A stretch of DNA of 64,000 nt from Mycoplana rhizolycopersici (GTDB lineage: Bacteria; Pseudomonadota; Alphaproteobacteria; Rhizobiales; Rhizobiaceae). Under the pieces are notes generated by a model. It was not told where the DNA came from and searched no databases. It worked only from the letters and a program-made list of their open reading frames with translations. The translations under genes were made by a program, and so were the position numbers. Shown here piece after piece: positions 33,603 through 41,886 of this stretch (positions are counted from its first letter, which is position 1; every line of letters starts with the position of its first letter). The stretch spans positions 88,359-152,358 of the forward strand of contig NZ_JABXYK010000013.1 of NCBI RefSeq assembly GCF_013378445.1, given 5' to 3'.

Positions 33603-34460
33603 ATGCAAGCGCCTGACCAGCCCGCCGCAAAACCCGCCGCTTCGGTGATCAAGCCCTGGCTTCTCACCGTTCCGGCCATCCTGTTCCTGGCTGCCTTCTT
33701 CGTCCTGCCGCTGATCGACAACGGCATGCGCAGCATCGTCGGCGAGACGGGCGGACTGACGGCTGGCCGCTATCTGACTTTACTGACGGACAGTTTCTAT
33801 CTGCGCGTCACGGTCGCGACGGTCCTGCTGTCTGCGGGCGTTACACTCATCTGCGTCGTGATCGGCTATCCGGTTGCCTACTTTCTCGTCCGCAAGGCCG
33901 GTCGCTGGGCCGGGCTGGTGATCTTCCTGCTGATTGCGCCGCTGCTGACGTCGATCATCATGCGCACCTTCGGGTGGCAGGTGCTGTTTGCGCGCAGGGG
34001 GCTCGTCAACAATTTCCTTGTCGACCAGTTCGGCGTCCTATCCGCCCCGCTGCGGCTCGCCAACTCGCCGGAGATCGCGATTGCGGCACTGGTCCACGTC
34101 CTCGTGCCGTTCATGGTCCTGGCGATCGCCACGGTCTTGCAGTCGGTCGATACGCGCCTTGAGGAATCGGCGAAGATCCTCGGCGCAGGGCGATGGCGGA
34201 CCTTCTGGGAGGTCACGCTGCCGCTGTCGCTGGACGGCATCGGAACCGGCGCCATTCTCGTTTTCATGATCGCGAACGGCAGCTTCGTCACGCTGGTGAT
34301 GCTCGGCGGCGGGCTGCAGACGCTGCCGCTCATGATCTACCAGCAGTTCAACACCACGCGTGATTTCGGAATGGCCAGCGCCATGAGCACGATCCTCCTG
34401 GTGATCGCCGTCTTCTGCCTGTTCCTGCAACTGCGGCTCGTCCGCCGCCGGGGGGCGTGA
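33603..34460 (+). CDS. ABC transporter permease, PotB type
   Basis: Protein of 285 aa with six hydrophobic segments. The EAA loop reads ESAKILGAGRWRTFWEVTLPLSLDGI, the contact site for the ATPase (described here as an ESAKILGA...LPLS motif). It belongs to the PotB/PotH class and pairs with the next gene, whose ATG shares a base with this stop (TGATG). Confidence 0.9.
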   Translation: MQAPDQPAAKPAASVIKPWLLTVPAILFLAAFFVLPLIDNGMRSIVGETGGLTAGRYLTLLTDSFYLRVTVATVLLSAGVTLICVVIGYPVAYFLVRKAGRWAGLVIFLLIAPLLTSIIMRTFGWQVLFARRGLVNNFLVDQFGVLSAPLRLANSPEIAIAALVHVLVPFMVLAIATVLQSVDTRLEESAKILGAGRWRTFWEVTLPLSLDGIGTGAILVFMIANGSFVTLVMLGGGLQTLPLMIYQQFNTTRDFGMASAMSTILLVIAVFCLFLQLRLVRRRGA

Positions 34461-35257
34461 TGAGACGAGACTGGATCAATATCGCGCTGGCGGCCTTCGT
34501 CGTCCTGTTCTTCATCTTCATGCTCGCCCCCATCCTTGTCGTCGTCGTGGTTTCCTTCACTGCGGCCGGCTATGTGGCCTTCCCGATTCCGGGATGGTCG
34601 TTGAAATGGTTCGGCAACATATTCGCCTACCAGCCGTTCATCGATGCGCTGCTGGTCAGTTTCCAGGTGGCGATCGGAGCAACGCTTCTCTCGTGCGCGA
34701 TCGGCATACCGGCGTGTCTTTTTCTCGCCCGCGCGCGCGGCGCCTGGGCGGGAGCGATTATGACGTTCCTGCTCTCGCCGCTCTCCATGCCGATGATCGT
34801 GATCGGCTTCGCATCCCTGTTCTTCCTGTCGTGGCTGGGTATCGGCATCTCCTTCACAGCCCTTCTGATCACCCACACCGTCGTCTGTCTGCCCTATGTG
34901 ATCCGCACCGTTGCCGGGGTCTATGCCGGCGTACCGCGGTCCTACGAGGAAGCCGCGGCGATCCTCGGCGCCAACCCGGCCAAGGTTTTCTGGCACGTGA
35001 CGTTGCCGCTCATTCGCCCGGGCATCATGGCGGGATCGCTGTTTTCCTTCCTGACGTCGTTCGACAACCTGCCGATCAGCTATTTCTTCGGCAGTTCGAG
35101 CACCAACACCCTGCCGGTGGTGATGCTGAGCTATCTGGAGCACCAGTTCGATCCGACGATCGCGGCACTCAGCACGCTGCAACTGGCAATGGCGGTGGTG
35201 GCTCTTATCGTCGTCGACCGCATCTACGGCATCGACAAGATGACGGTGGCCGGGTGA
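34460..35257 (+). CDS. ABC transporter permease, PotC type
   Basis: Protein of 265 aa with six predicted membrane segments. The EAA loop reads EEAAAILGANPAKVFWHVTLP. It is the second channel subunit of the importer. Start ATG at 34460; the GTG three bases earlier is less likely because the ATG directly overlaps the potB-type stop. The stop shares one base with the following VOC gene. Confidence 0.9.
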   Translation: MRRDWINIALAAFVVLFFIFMLAPILVVVVVSFTAAGYVAFPIPGWSLKWFGNIFAYQPFIDALLVSFQVAIGATLLSCAIGIPACLFLARARGAWAGAIMTFLLSPLSMPMIVIGFASLFFLSWLGIGISFTALLITHTVVCLPYVIRTVAGVYAGVPRSYEEAAAILGANPAKVFWHVTLPLIRPGIMAGSLFSFLTSFDNLPISYFFGSSSTNTLPVVMLSYLEHQFDPTIAALSTLQLAMAVVALIVVDRIYGIDKMTVAG

Positions 35258-35904
35258 TGCTGCGACTGCCGATCGATCACGTGGTGCTGCCGGTCGCCGA
35301 TCTCGCCGCAGCCGGTGCTGCCTTCGAGGCTGCAGGCTTCCTCGTGACCCCGGTGACGAGGCACAGCGCAGCCATGGGCACGGCCAACCGCTGCATCATG
35401 CTGGACGGGAGCTACATCGAGCTGATCGGCATCGTCGTCGAGACGCCGGCAAACCTGCCGTGGCGCAGGCGAATTGCAGCCGGACACGGCATCGGCGGTC
35501 TCGCCTTTTCCACCGGCGACATTGCGGAGGCGTCACGCCATCTGCAGGAAAAGGGCGTTCGCACCGAGGCTCCGCGCCATTTTTCGCGAATGACGGACGA
35601 TGGCGAACTGAGCTTTACGGTCATCCGCATCGATCCGGGCGAGACGCCCGGCCGGCAATGCCTCGTCTGCCAGCACCACACGCGCGAACGCCTCTGGCGG
35701 GACGAACTGCTGCTTCATCCGAACGGAGCCCGGTCGCTCGACGCCGTGGCCCTGCCGGGCGCCGCCGTGCTGGCGCGTTTTGCCGACGAGAGCGGCGTGG
35801 CCGTGCAGGCGGGCGACGACGCCCTGGTGCTTCGCGGCACCAGACCTGCACGTCACGACCTGCGGGCCATATGCGGGGCGCAGATAGAGGTGATCTGCGC
35901 ATGA
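35257..35904 (+). CDS. VOC superfamily (glyoxalase-like) protein
   Basis: Protein of 215 aa from ATG at 35257 (TGATG overlap with the permease). It starts LPIDHVVLPVADLAAAGAAFEAAGF, the first beta-alpha-beta unit of a vicinal-oxygen-chelate domain, with His at residue 7 and LDGSYIELIG providing a metal-type Glu. IGGLAFSTGDI starts the second unit. Members are lyases, isomerases or dioxygenases on small acids. It lies between transporter and oxidase genes and overlaps the latter by four bases. Confidence 0.75.
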   Translation: MLRLPIDHVVLPVADLAAAGAAFEAAGFLVTPVTRHSAAMGTANRCIMLDGSYIELIGIVVETPANLPWRRRIAAGHGIGGLAFSTGDIAEASRHLQEKGVRTEAPRHFSRMTDDGELSFTVIRIDPGETPGRQCLVCQHHTRERLWRDELLLHPNGARSLDAVALPGAAVLARFADESGVAVQAGDDALVLRGTRPARHDLRAICGAQIEVICA

Positions 35905-37190
35905 CCTCGTGGCCATCTGACAAGCCGTCGCCCCTTTGGATGGCGCTGTCCCGCGAGCGCTTCTCCGCACCGCGCCTGGAAGGCGCGGTCGAGACTGATG
36001 TCGCAGTGATTGGCGGCGGCATATCCGGGCTGGCGACCGCAATAGAACTGCGCAGGCGCGGACACAGGGTCGTCGTGCTCGAGGCGACCGGCATCGGACA
36101 TGGGGCGTCGGGGCGCGCCAACGGCCAGGTGATTTCCGCCCTCACGCGGCACGGCCCGGATGCCATCCGCAAGCTTTGGCCGGGGGAGCGCGGCGAGCGG
36201 TTCATCGCTCTGGTCAGAGGGGCGGCAGACAGCCTCTATGATCTCGTCGATCGCTACAGGATCGACTGCGATGCGCGGCGGAACGGATGGCTGCAGCCCG
36301 CCCAAAGTCCGGGACGGGCAAAGCGCGTCGCCGGGCTCGCCGCGCAATGGGCGGAAGCCGGGGCGCCGGCCGCAGCCTTGAACGCTACGGAAATGGCCGG
36401 CCGCCTTGGCACGGATGTCTATCACGGCGGCTGGGAGCATGGCGGCGGCGGCCATATCAACCCCTACGCCTTCACCGTCGGTCTTGCGCGCGGCGCAACC
36501 GGGGAGGGTGTGACGATCTATGAAAACAGCCCCGCGACGGCACTGTCGCGCCGGGCCGAAGGCTGGATCGTCGAGACGCCGGCTGGCAAGGTCCTGGCGG
36601 CAAAGGTTGCAATCACGACAGCGGCCCATACCGGCAATCTCTGGCCGGCGCTTCGCACATCCATCGTGCCGGTGACGTCCTATCAGGCGGCGACTGATCC
36701 CCTCGGCACACTGGCCGACCGGATCCTTCCCAACGACGAGGCGGCATCCGACACGCGCATGGACCTGCGCTACTTCAGGAAGGATCGCGACGGTCGGCTG
36801 GTGTCGGGCGGAGCGCTCGCTGTCCAGTTCGGCGCATCGCACCGCCTGCAGGCGATGGTCGGCAGGCGGCTGCGGGAGATGTTTCCGGCGCTGCCGGAAA
36901 ATCCGATGACATCATTCTGGGGCGGCCGGATCGGGATGACGATCGACCGCCTGCCGCACCTGCATCGCAGGGAAGACGGGCTGTGCGCGTGGATCGGCTG
37001 CAACGGCCGCGGCCTCGCGCTCGCATGTGCCATGGCTCCGGTGCTGGCAGACGCATTGGAGGGAGTTGCCGACGAAAGGCTCGCAGTGCGCCCGACGAGC
37101 CCGCCGCGGGTGCCGCTTCACTTCCTGGTATCGCGCTTTGCCCGCCTGATCCTGCCCTGGTACCGGCTTAAGGACAGGCAGGAGGTGTGA
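35901..37190 (+). CDS. FAD-dependent amine/amino acid oxidoreductase (DAO family), copy 2
   Basis: Protein of 429 aa from ATG at 35901 (ATGA overlap with the VOC gene). DVAVIGGGISGLATAIELRRRG is the FAD motif; GHGASGRANGQVIS and the terminal WIGCNGRGLALACAMAP complete the cofactor site. It is related to copy 1 at 5414-6700 and to gamma-glutamylputrescine oxidases. In this operon it could oxidise the amine released or imported before or after HyuAB ring opening. Confidence 0.87.
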   Translation: MTSWPSDKPSPLWMALSRERFSAPRLEGAVETDVAVIGGGISGLATAIELRRRGHRVVVLEATGIGHGASGRANGQVISALTRHGPDAIRKLWPGERGERFIALVRGAADSLYDLVDRYRIDCDARRNGWLQPAQSPGRAKRVAGLAAQWAEAGAPAAALNATEMAGRLGTDVYHGGWEHGGGGHINPYAFTVGLARGATGEGVTIYENSPATALSRRAEGWIVETPAGKVLAAKVAITTAAHTGNLWPALRTSIVPVTSYQAATDPLGTLADRILPNDEAASDTRMDLRYFRKDRDGRLVSGGALAVQFGASHRLQAMVGRRLREMFPALPENPMTSFWGGRIGMTIDRLPHLHRREDGLCAWIGCNGRGLALACAMAPVLADALEGVADERLAVRPTSPPRVPLHFLVSRFARLILPWYRLKDRQEV

Positions 37191-37221
37191 CGAGGTCCGA
37201 CCGGCCGCCCGGGAAACATCG

Positions 37222-37239
37222 GCCGAGCGACGGCTTTTT
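37222..37239 (+). terminator. Candidate intrinsic terminator after the FAD oxidase gene
   Basis: GCCG (37222-37225), loop AGCGA, CGGC (37231-37234) followed by TTTTT (37235-37239). The stem is short but the T-run is exact. A second hairpin GGCCGC (37259-37264)/GCGGCC (37268-37273) follows. Together they may separate the HyuAB operon from the CMD pair. Confidence 0.4.
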
Positions 37240-37299
37240 CATCGCCCCTTCACTATAGGGCCGCTTGGCGGCCTTGCCCCTCGACCCAAGGACGAACTG

Positions 37300-37788
37300 A
37301 TGACGAATACGATCGAAGAGCTCGGCGGCATTGAGCCGCAAAGCCCCATTTCGGCGCTGCTTACGCGCCGCGCGGAACTCATAGCTCTGACCGAGAAGAG
37401 CCGGCAGGCCGTCCTTTCTCCGGCCGAGTCGGGCGGCCTTACGCATGCGCTACGGGCGCTGATTGCCGTGCGCGCTTCCGAGCGGCTGGGCGACGAGGTC
37501 ATGAAGGACTACTATTATGGCCTGTTCTCGGCCTGCGACGACTTCTACGACTTTGCCGGCCTCGTCGATCCGGATACGACCCCGCAGGACGCATGGCTCG
37601 CTGCCGTGCTCGGCCATGCGGACCTTTTGACCCGCAATCCGCGCAGCGCCACCCAAAAGCACATAGAGGAGCTTCGCCGCGCTGGTGTCGAGGAAGCCGA
37701 TATCGTGCGGCTGGCGGAGCTTGCCGCTTTTCTCGGCTATCAGGCGCGTCTCGTGGCCGGCCTCCGGCTGATGGAGGCTTCGCGATGA
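37300..37788 (+). CDS. Carboxymuconolactone decarboxylase-like (CMD) domain protein
   Basis: Protein of 162 aa. The helical segment LTHALRALIAVRASERLGDEV and the FAGLVDPDTTPQDAWLAAVLGHADLL region fit the CMD fold, and it resembles the family of small CMD proteins that occur paired with an AhpD-like partner in rhizobia. The redox CxxC pair is absent, so it is probably a partner or non-catalytic subunit. Its last bases overlap the next gene (ATGA). Confidence 0.7.
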   Translation: MTNTIEELGGIEPQSPISALLTRRAELIALTEKSRQAVLSPAESGGLTHALRALIAVRASERLGDEVMKDYYYGLFSACDDFYDFAGLVDPDTTPQDAWLAAVLGHADLLTRNPRSATQKHIEELRRAGVEEADIVRLAELAAFLGYQARLVAGLRLMEASR

Positions 37789-38363
37789 AGCCGGCCGTTC
37801 ACGACTACACCAAAGCCGTGCTGGACTGGCGCCCGTTCATCACGCCGGTGCGGCTGGACGAGGCCACGCCGGAGCAGTTGCAGGCGATGAAGATCACGCC
37901 GGCCAACAAGAAGGTCTCGGACTACGTCCTGGTCCTTGCCCATGATCCTGAATCGCTGCTGCATCGTTCGCCGCTTTTCAACGGCATCATGTACGGCAAG
38001 GACGGGCTCGACCGGCCGGGGCGTGAACTCGGCGCCATCGGCGCTTCAATCGTCAACCGCTGCATTTACTGTCTTGCAGTCCATGCCCGCCATTATGAGC
38101 AGACAGGCGGAACGGCCGGCGTGGTCGATACGATCTTCCAACAGGAGACCTCCGCCCGCCTGCCCGAAAAAGAGCAGGCCATCTACGATTTTTCCGTCGC
38201 TCTTTCGGCATTTCCGCCAGCGGCCACCGACGAGGATATCGCCCGGCTGCGCGCGGTCGGGCTGAATGAGCTCGAAATCCTGGATCTCATCCTGTCCGTG
38301 TCGATCTTCGGATGGGCGAACCGACTGATGCACACGTTGGGCGAGCCGATTCCGGCGGCATGA
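37785..38363 (+). CDS. AhpD-like alkylhydroperoxidase domain protein
   Basis: Protein of 192 aa from ATG at 37785. The redox motif is NRCIYCLAVHARHYEQ, with CxxC and the proton-relay His of AhpD. Upstream helices carry GRELGAIGASIV. It may reduce peroxides formed by the FAD oxidase; this is inference from context. It is co-translated with the CMD protein. Confidence 0.82.
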   Translation: MKPAVHDYTKAVLDWRPFITPVRLDEATPEQLQAMKITPANKKVSDYVLVLAHDPESLLHRSPLFNGIMYGKDGLDRPGRELGAIGASIVNRCIYCLAVHARHYEQTGGTAGVVDTIFQQETSARLPEKEQAIYDFSVALSAFPPAATDEDIARLRAVGLNELEILDLILSVSIFGWANRLMHTLGEPIPAA

Positions 38364-38493
38364 CGGAGCAGGCGGTCGATCGCATTGAATTCCACTCAGG
38401 TCGAGCCGGACGAAACAGTCTTGGAAAGCGCGAGCTTGCTCTCTAGACTTCGACGCCTTGCGGCATGGCCGTGGCGAGGGAGGAGGAGCCCGC

Positions 38494-40332
38494 GTGTTGG
38501 TGAAGGGACGAAACCGTCTGCTGGCGGCGCTTTTCGTGCTGCTTCTCGTCGCCGGCGCCGCGGTCGGCCCCGGCGGCGAATTCGTGATGCGCCGCTACAT
38601 GGAGGAGGCGTCGCTGCAGGCAGGCTCGGCATTGCGGCTGGCGGTTTCCGCACTGCGTGGTCATCTGAGCCGCTTCGAGCCCCTTCCGGAACTCATCGCC
38701 GATCACGACGAGATCGAGCTTCTCGTCAGCGATCCGGACAACGCCGCCTTGCGCAGCGCCGCCAATCTTCACCTTAAGGAAATCAACGGGCTGCTGGAAT
38801 CGTCAGATGTCTACGTGATAAAGATGAACGGCGACACGATCGCCGCCAGCAACTACGACAGCCCCACAAGCTTTATCGGTCAGAACTTCAGCTATCGTCC
38901 TTACTTCCAGGATGCGGCGAGGGGCGCGCAGTCGCGTTTCTATGCGCTTGGCACGACTTCACTCAAGCGCGGCTATTACTTCGCTTCGCCGATCCGTGTC
39001 GATGGTGCCATTCGCGGGGTAATCGTCTTCAAGGTGGATATCGATTCGATCGAGACCTCGTGGCAAGGCGGCGAGTACAAGATCTTCGTCACCGATCCCG
39101 AAGGGATCATCTTCATGACGGGCAGCCCGGAATGGCTCTATGCGAGCGTACTGCCGCTGACGCCCGAGCGGCTGGCCCGGACGCAGGCCTCCCGCCGCTA
39201 TGCCGAGGCCGATCTGAAGCCGCTGTCCATCCGAGAGGACGAAAGCACCACGGGCTACCGCCTGACGTCGATCACCGACCGCGGCGTCACTCGCGAGTAT
39301 CTGACGCTGTCAAACTACATGCCGGAGGCGGACTGGACCGTAAACGTGTTGATGGACACGGGTTCGGTGCGTACGCAGGCGCATACCATGCAGATCGCGA
39401 TCCTGCTTTTCTTCGGCCTCGCCGGCCTGGCCGTCGCGATCGTGTTCCAGCGTCGCGCGCGGGTCGAGGAGCGCATGCGCCTGCAGGACGAGGCGCGCAA
39501 CGAGCTGGAACATCGCGTGGAGGCGCGCACCGCCGATCTCGCCCGGGTCAACCGGCGCATCGAACGGGAAATCGCCGAGCGGCGGATTACGGAGCAGAAG
39601 CTGCGCCAGACCCAGGCCGACCTGATCCAGGCAGGCAAGCTCGCCGGTCTCGGCCAGATGTCCGCCGCCCTCTCGCACGAGCTGGCCCAGCCGCTTGCCG
39701 CCGCCAAGACCTATGCCGACAGTGCAGGCATGCTGATCGACCGTGACCGGCTGGACGATGCCCGCGACAATGTGCGGCGCATTTCAGCCCTGATCGACCG
39801 CATGGCCTCCATCAGCCGCCACCTTCGCAACTTCGCCCGCAAACCGAACGAAAAGCTCGGTCCCGTTTCGCTTGCAGCCGTCATGAGCGACACGATCGAG
39901 ATCGTCGCCGCGCGGCTCAAATCGGCGGATGCGGCTCTGCTCGTCGAGCTCGGCGAGACGCCGGCGGTGGTTCAGGCCGGTTCGGTCCGGCTGCAGCAGG
40001 TTCTCGTCAACATCATCACCAATGCGGCAGATGCCGTGGAAGGACTTGAAGACAGGCGGGTCCATGTCCGCACGTCGCACGAAGGCGACAAGGTGGTGCT
40101 CAGGATACGCGACTACGGCCCGGGTGTGCCAACGGCGATCGCCGAGCGCATCTTCGACCCCTTCTTTACCACCAAGGGCGTCGGTCGCGGCCTCGGGCTC
40201 GGCTTGTCTATTTCCTACAACATCGTCAAGGATTTCGGGGGCGACCTCACAGTGTCGGCGCCCGAGGATGGCGGCGCCGAATTCAGGATCGTCCTCGAGG
40301 CCGCACCGGCCATCAGCGAGGCTGCGGAATGA
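38494..40332 (+). CDS. dctB: C4-dicarboxylate-type sensor histidine kinase DctB
   Basis: Protein of 612 aa from a GTG at 38494 (GGAGGAG ten bases upstream). Two membrane segments (about 6-24 and 300-320) enclose a periplasmic double-Cache sensor with FSYRPYFQDAARG and ALGTTSLKRGYYFASPI, as in DctB. A coiled-coil linker precedes the H-box SAALSHELAQPLAAAKTYAD and the ATP-binding NIITNAADAVE, DYGPGVP, GLGLSIS blocks. It should sense an organic acid for the adjacent TctCBA system and phosphorylate the DctD-like partner, with which it overlaps by four bases. Confidence 0.9.
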   Translation: MLVKGRNRLLAALFVLLLVAGAAVGPGGEFVMRRYMEEASLQAGSALRLAVSALRGHLSRFEPLPELIADHDEIELLVSDPDNAALRSAANLHLKEINGLLESSDVYVIKMNGDTIAASNYDSPTSFIGQNFSYRPYFQDAARGAQSRFYALGTTSLKRGYYFASPIRVDGAIRGVIVFKVDIDSIETSWQGGEYKIFVTDPEGIIFMTGSPEWLYASVLPLTPERLARTQASRRYAEADLKPLSIREDESTTGYRLTSITDRGVTREYLTLSNYMPEADWTVNVLMDTGSVRTQAHTMQIAILLFFGLAGLAVAIVFQRRARVEERMRLQDEARNELEHRVEARTADLARVNRRIEREIAERRITEQKLRQTQADLIQAGKLAGLGQMSAALSHELAQPLAAAKTYADSAGMLIDRDRLDDARDNVRRISALIDRMASISRHLRNFARKPNEKLGPVSLAAVMSDTIEIVAARLKSADAALLVELGETPAVVQAGSVRLQQVLVNIITNAADAVEGLEDRRVHVRTSHEGDKVVLRIRDYGPGVPTAIAERIFDPFFTTKGVGRGLGLGLSISYNIVKDFGGDLTVSAPEDGGAEFRIVLEAAPAISEAAE

Positions 40333-41678
40333 GCACAAGCCGTGTTCTCCTGATCGACGACGAAGAGGAGATGCGCCGTTCCTCCGCACAGGCGCTTGAG
40401 TTGTACGGGCTCAACGTCGTCACATTTCCCACCGCCGACAGCGTGCTGGAACTCGTCGGCTACGGTTTCGATGGCGTGGTGGTCAGCGATATCCGCATGC
40501 CGGGCATGGACGGCATGACGCTTCTGCAGCGGATCCGCGAGATGGATGCGGAACTCCCCGTCATCCTCGTCACCGGCCACGCCGACGTGCAACTCGCCGT
40601 CAACGCCATGCGCGCAGGCGTCTACGACTTCGTCGAAAAGCCATTTGCCGCGCAGCATTTGGCGGCGATCATCCGTCGGGCGCAGGACCGGCGCAGCCTC
40701 GTGTTGGAAAACCGCCGGCTGCGCGCGGTCGCGGGCAAGCGCGACGACATCGAGGCGCGCCTTCCGGGACGAACGCAGGTGATGGTCGATCTGCGCTATC
40801 GCCTGCGCGCCATCGGCGCGAGCGATGCCGATACGTTGGTCATCGGCGACACCGGGGCGGGCAAGGAGGTGGTCGCCCGGGCAATGCACGACATCAGCGC
40901 GCGCGCAGGAAAGCCCTTCATTGCCATCAATTGTGCGGCCCTGCCGGAAAACCTGATCGAAAGCGAGCTGTTCGGGCATGAGGCCGGCGCCTTTCCGGGA
41001 GCGTTGCGGCCGCGCTACGGCAAATTCGAACACGGGCGCGGCGGCACGATCCTGCTCGACGAGATCGGCTCGATGCCGTTCGACCTGCAGGCGAAGTTTC
41101 TGCGGGTGCTGCAGGAGCGGGTCATTACCCGGCTCGGCTCCAACGAGCCCGTGCCGCTCGACGTGCGCTTCATAGCAACCAGCAAGGTCGACCTGGAACG
41201 GGAGGTCGCGGCCGGCAGGTTCCGGGCCGATCTGCTGTACCGGCTGAACGTTGCGACCCTGCATGTCCCGTCGCTGGCCCAGCGGCAGGCGGACATTCCG
41301 CTACTCTTTCTTCAACTCGTCCGGGAAGCCGCAGCGCGGTACGGGCGCAGCGATATGGAGGTGGCGCCGCGGGTGGTCACCGAGATCGCCGGCAGAAACT
41401 GGCCCGGCAACGTTCGCGAGCTGCGCAATGCGGCCGACCGGCTCGTGCTTGGACTGGACCCGCATCCGGGGGAGACGACGGAGGCAAGCCAGCGGCTTGC
41501 CGACAAGGTGGCTGCCTACGAGCGCGGCCTCATCGCCGGCGCCCTTGCGGCGCACGGCGGAAGCCTGCGGCCCGTGTATGAAATGCTCGGCATCTCGCGC
41601 AAGACGCTCTATGAAAAGATGCAGAAGCACGGGCTGGACAAGAGCGTGCACATCGACACCGAAGACCGCGACATCTGA
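40329..41678 (+). CDS. dctD: Sigma-54-type response regulator DctD-like, with a GAFPGA motif
   Basis: Protein of 449 aa. Receiver domain (about 1-120) with the phospho-acceptor Asp in VVSDIRMPGMDG. AAA+ domain with Walker A GDTGAGKE and Walker B GTILLDEIGSMP, then WPGNVRELRN. The C-terminal Fis-type HTH is LRPVYEMLGISRKTLYEKM. The sigma-54 contact loop, normally GAFTGA, reads GAFPGA (220-225, Pro223). No sigma-54 -24/-12 promoter is evident near the target genes. It may act through another polymerase form, or this subfamily may tolerate Pro. Confidence 0.87.
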   Translation: MSTSRVLLIDDEEEMRRSSAQALELYGLNVVTFPTADSVLELVGYGFDGVVVSDIRMPGMDGMTLLQRIREMDAELPVILVTGHADVQLAVNAMRAGVYDFVEKPFAAQHLAAIIRRAQDRRSLVLENRRLRAVAGKRDDIEARLPGRTQVMVDLRYRLRAIGASDADTLVIGDTGAGKEVVARAMHDISARAGKPFIAINCAALPENLIESELFGHEAGAFPGALRPRYGKFEHGRGGTILLDEIGSMPFDLQAKFLRVLQERVITRLGSNEPVPLDVRFIATSKVDLEREVAAGRFRADLLYRLNVATLHVPSLAQRQADIPLLFLQLVREAAARYGRSDMEVAPRVVTEIAGRNWPGNVRELRNAADRLVLGLDPHPGETTEASQRLADKVAAYERGLIAGALAAHGGSLRPVYEMLGISRKTLYEKMQKHGLDKSVHIDTEDRDI

Positions 41679-41696
41679 ACCGCCGCGTGGCGCGCG

Positions 41697-41718
41697 ATGG
41701 GTGGAAATCCACCCATCA
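41697..41718. promoter_or_regulatory. Inverted repeat, candidate DctD-like binding site
   Basis: GATGGGTGGA (41697-41706) and TCCACCCATC (41709-41718) form a perfect ten-base inverted repeat around AA. It lies 19 bases after the dctD stop and 170 bases upstream of tctC, the distance expected of an enhancer site. It could also act as a transcript end, but no T-run follows. Confidence 0.5.
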
Positions 41719-41886
41719 AGGGAGCCCGATGTCTCCGATCCTACCCATGCTGCGCCGCACGCGCGCCGGATTCCTCGCCGTCACCCAGATCATACCGTTG
41801 TGCAGCAGGTCCGGGGCCTCAAAGTGGGTCCATCCGTGACCGGGGCGGGGGGAGCCGCGCCGGCACGCATCCTTGGGAGGACCACG

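Noticed and set aside
38363..38494. Possible sigma-54 promoter upstream of dctB
   Set aside because: A TTGG...TTGC-like pair is present but the GG-to-GC spacing is 13 rather than 10 bases, so it does not fit a -24/-12 element.
41679..41886. Sigma-54 promoter for tctC
   Set aside because: No TGG-n9/10-TGC element with correct spacing was found between dctD and tctC.
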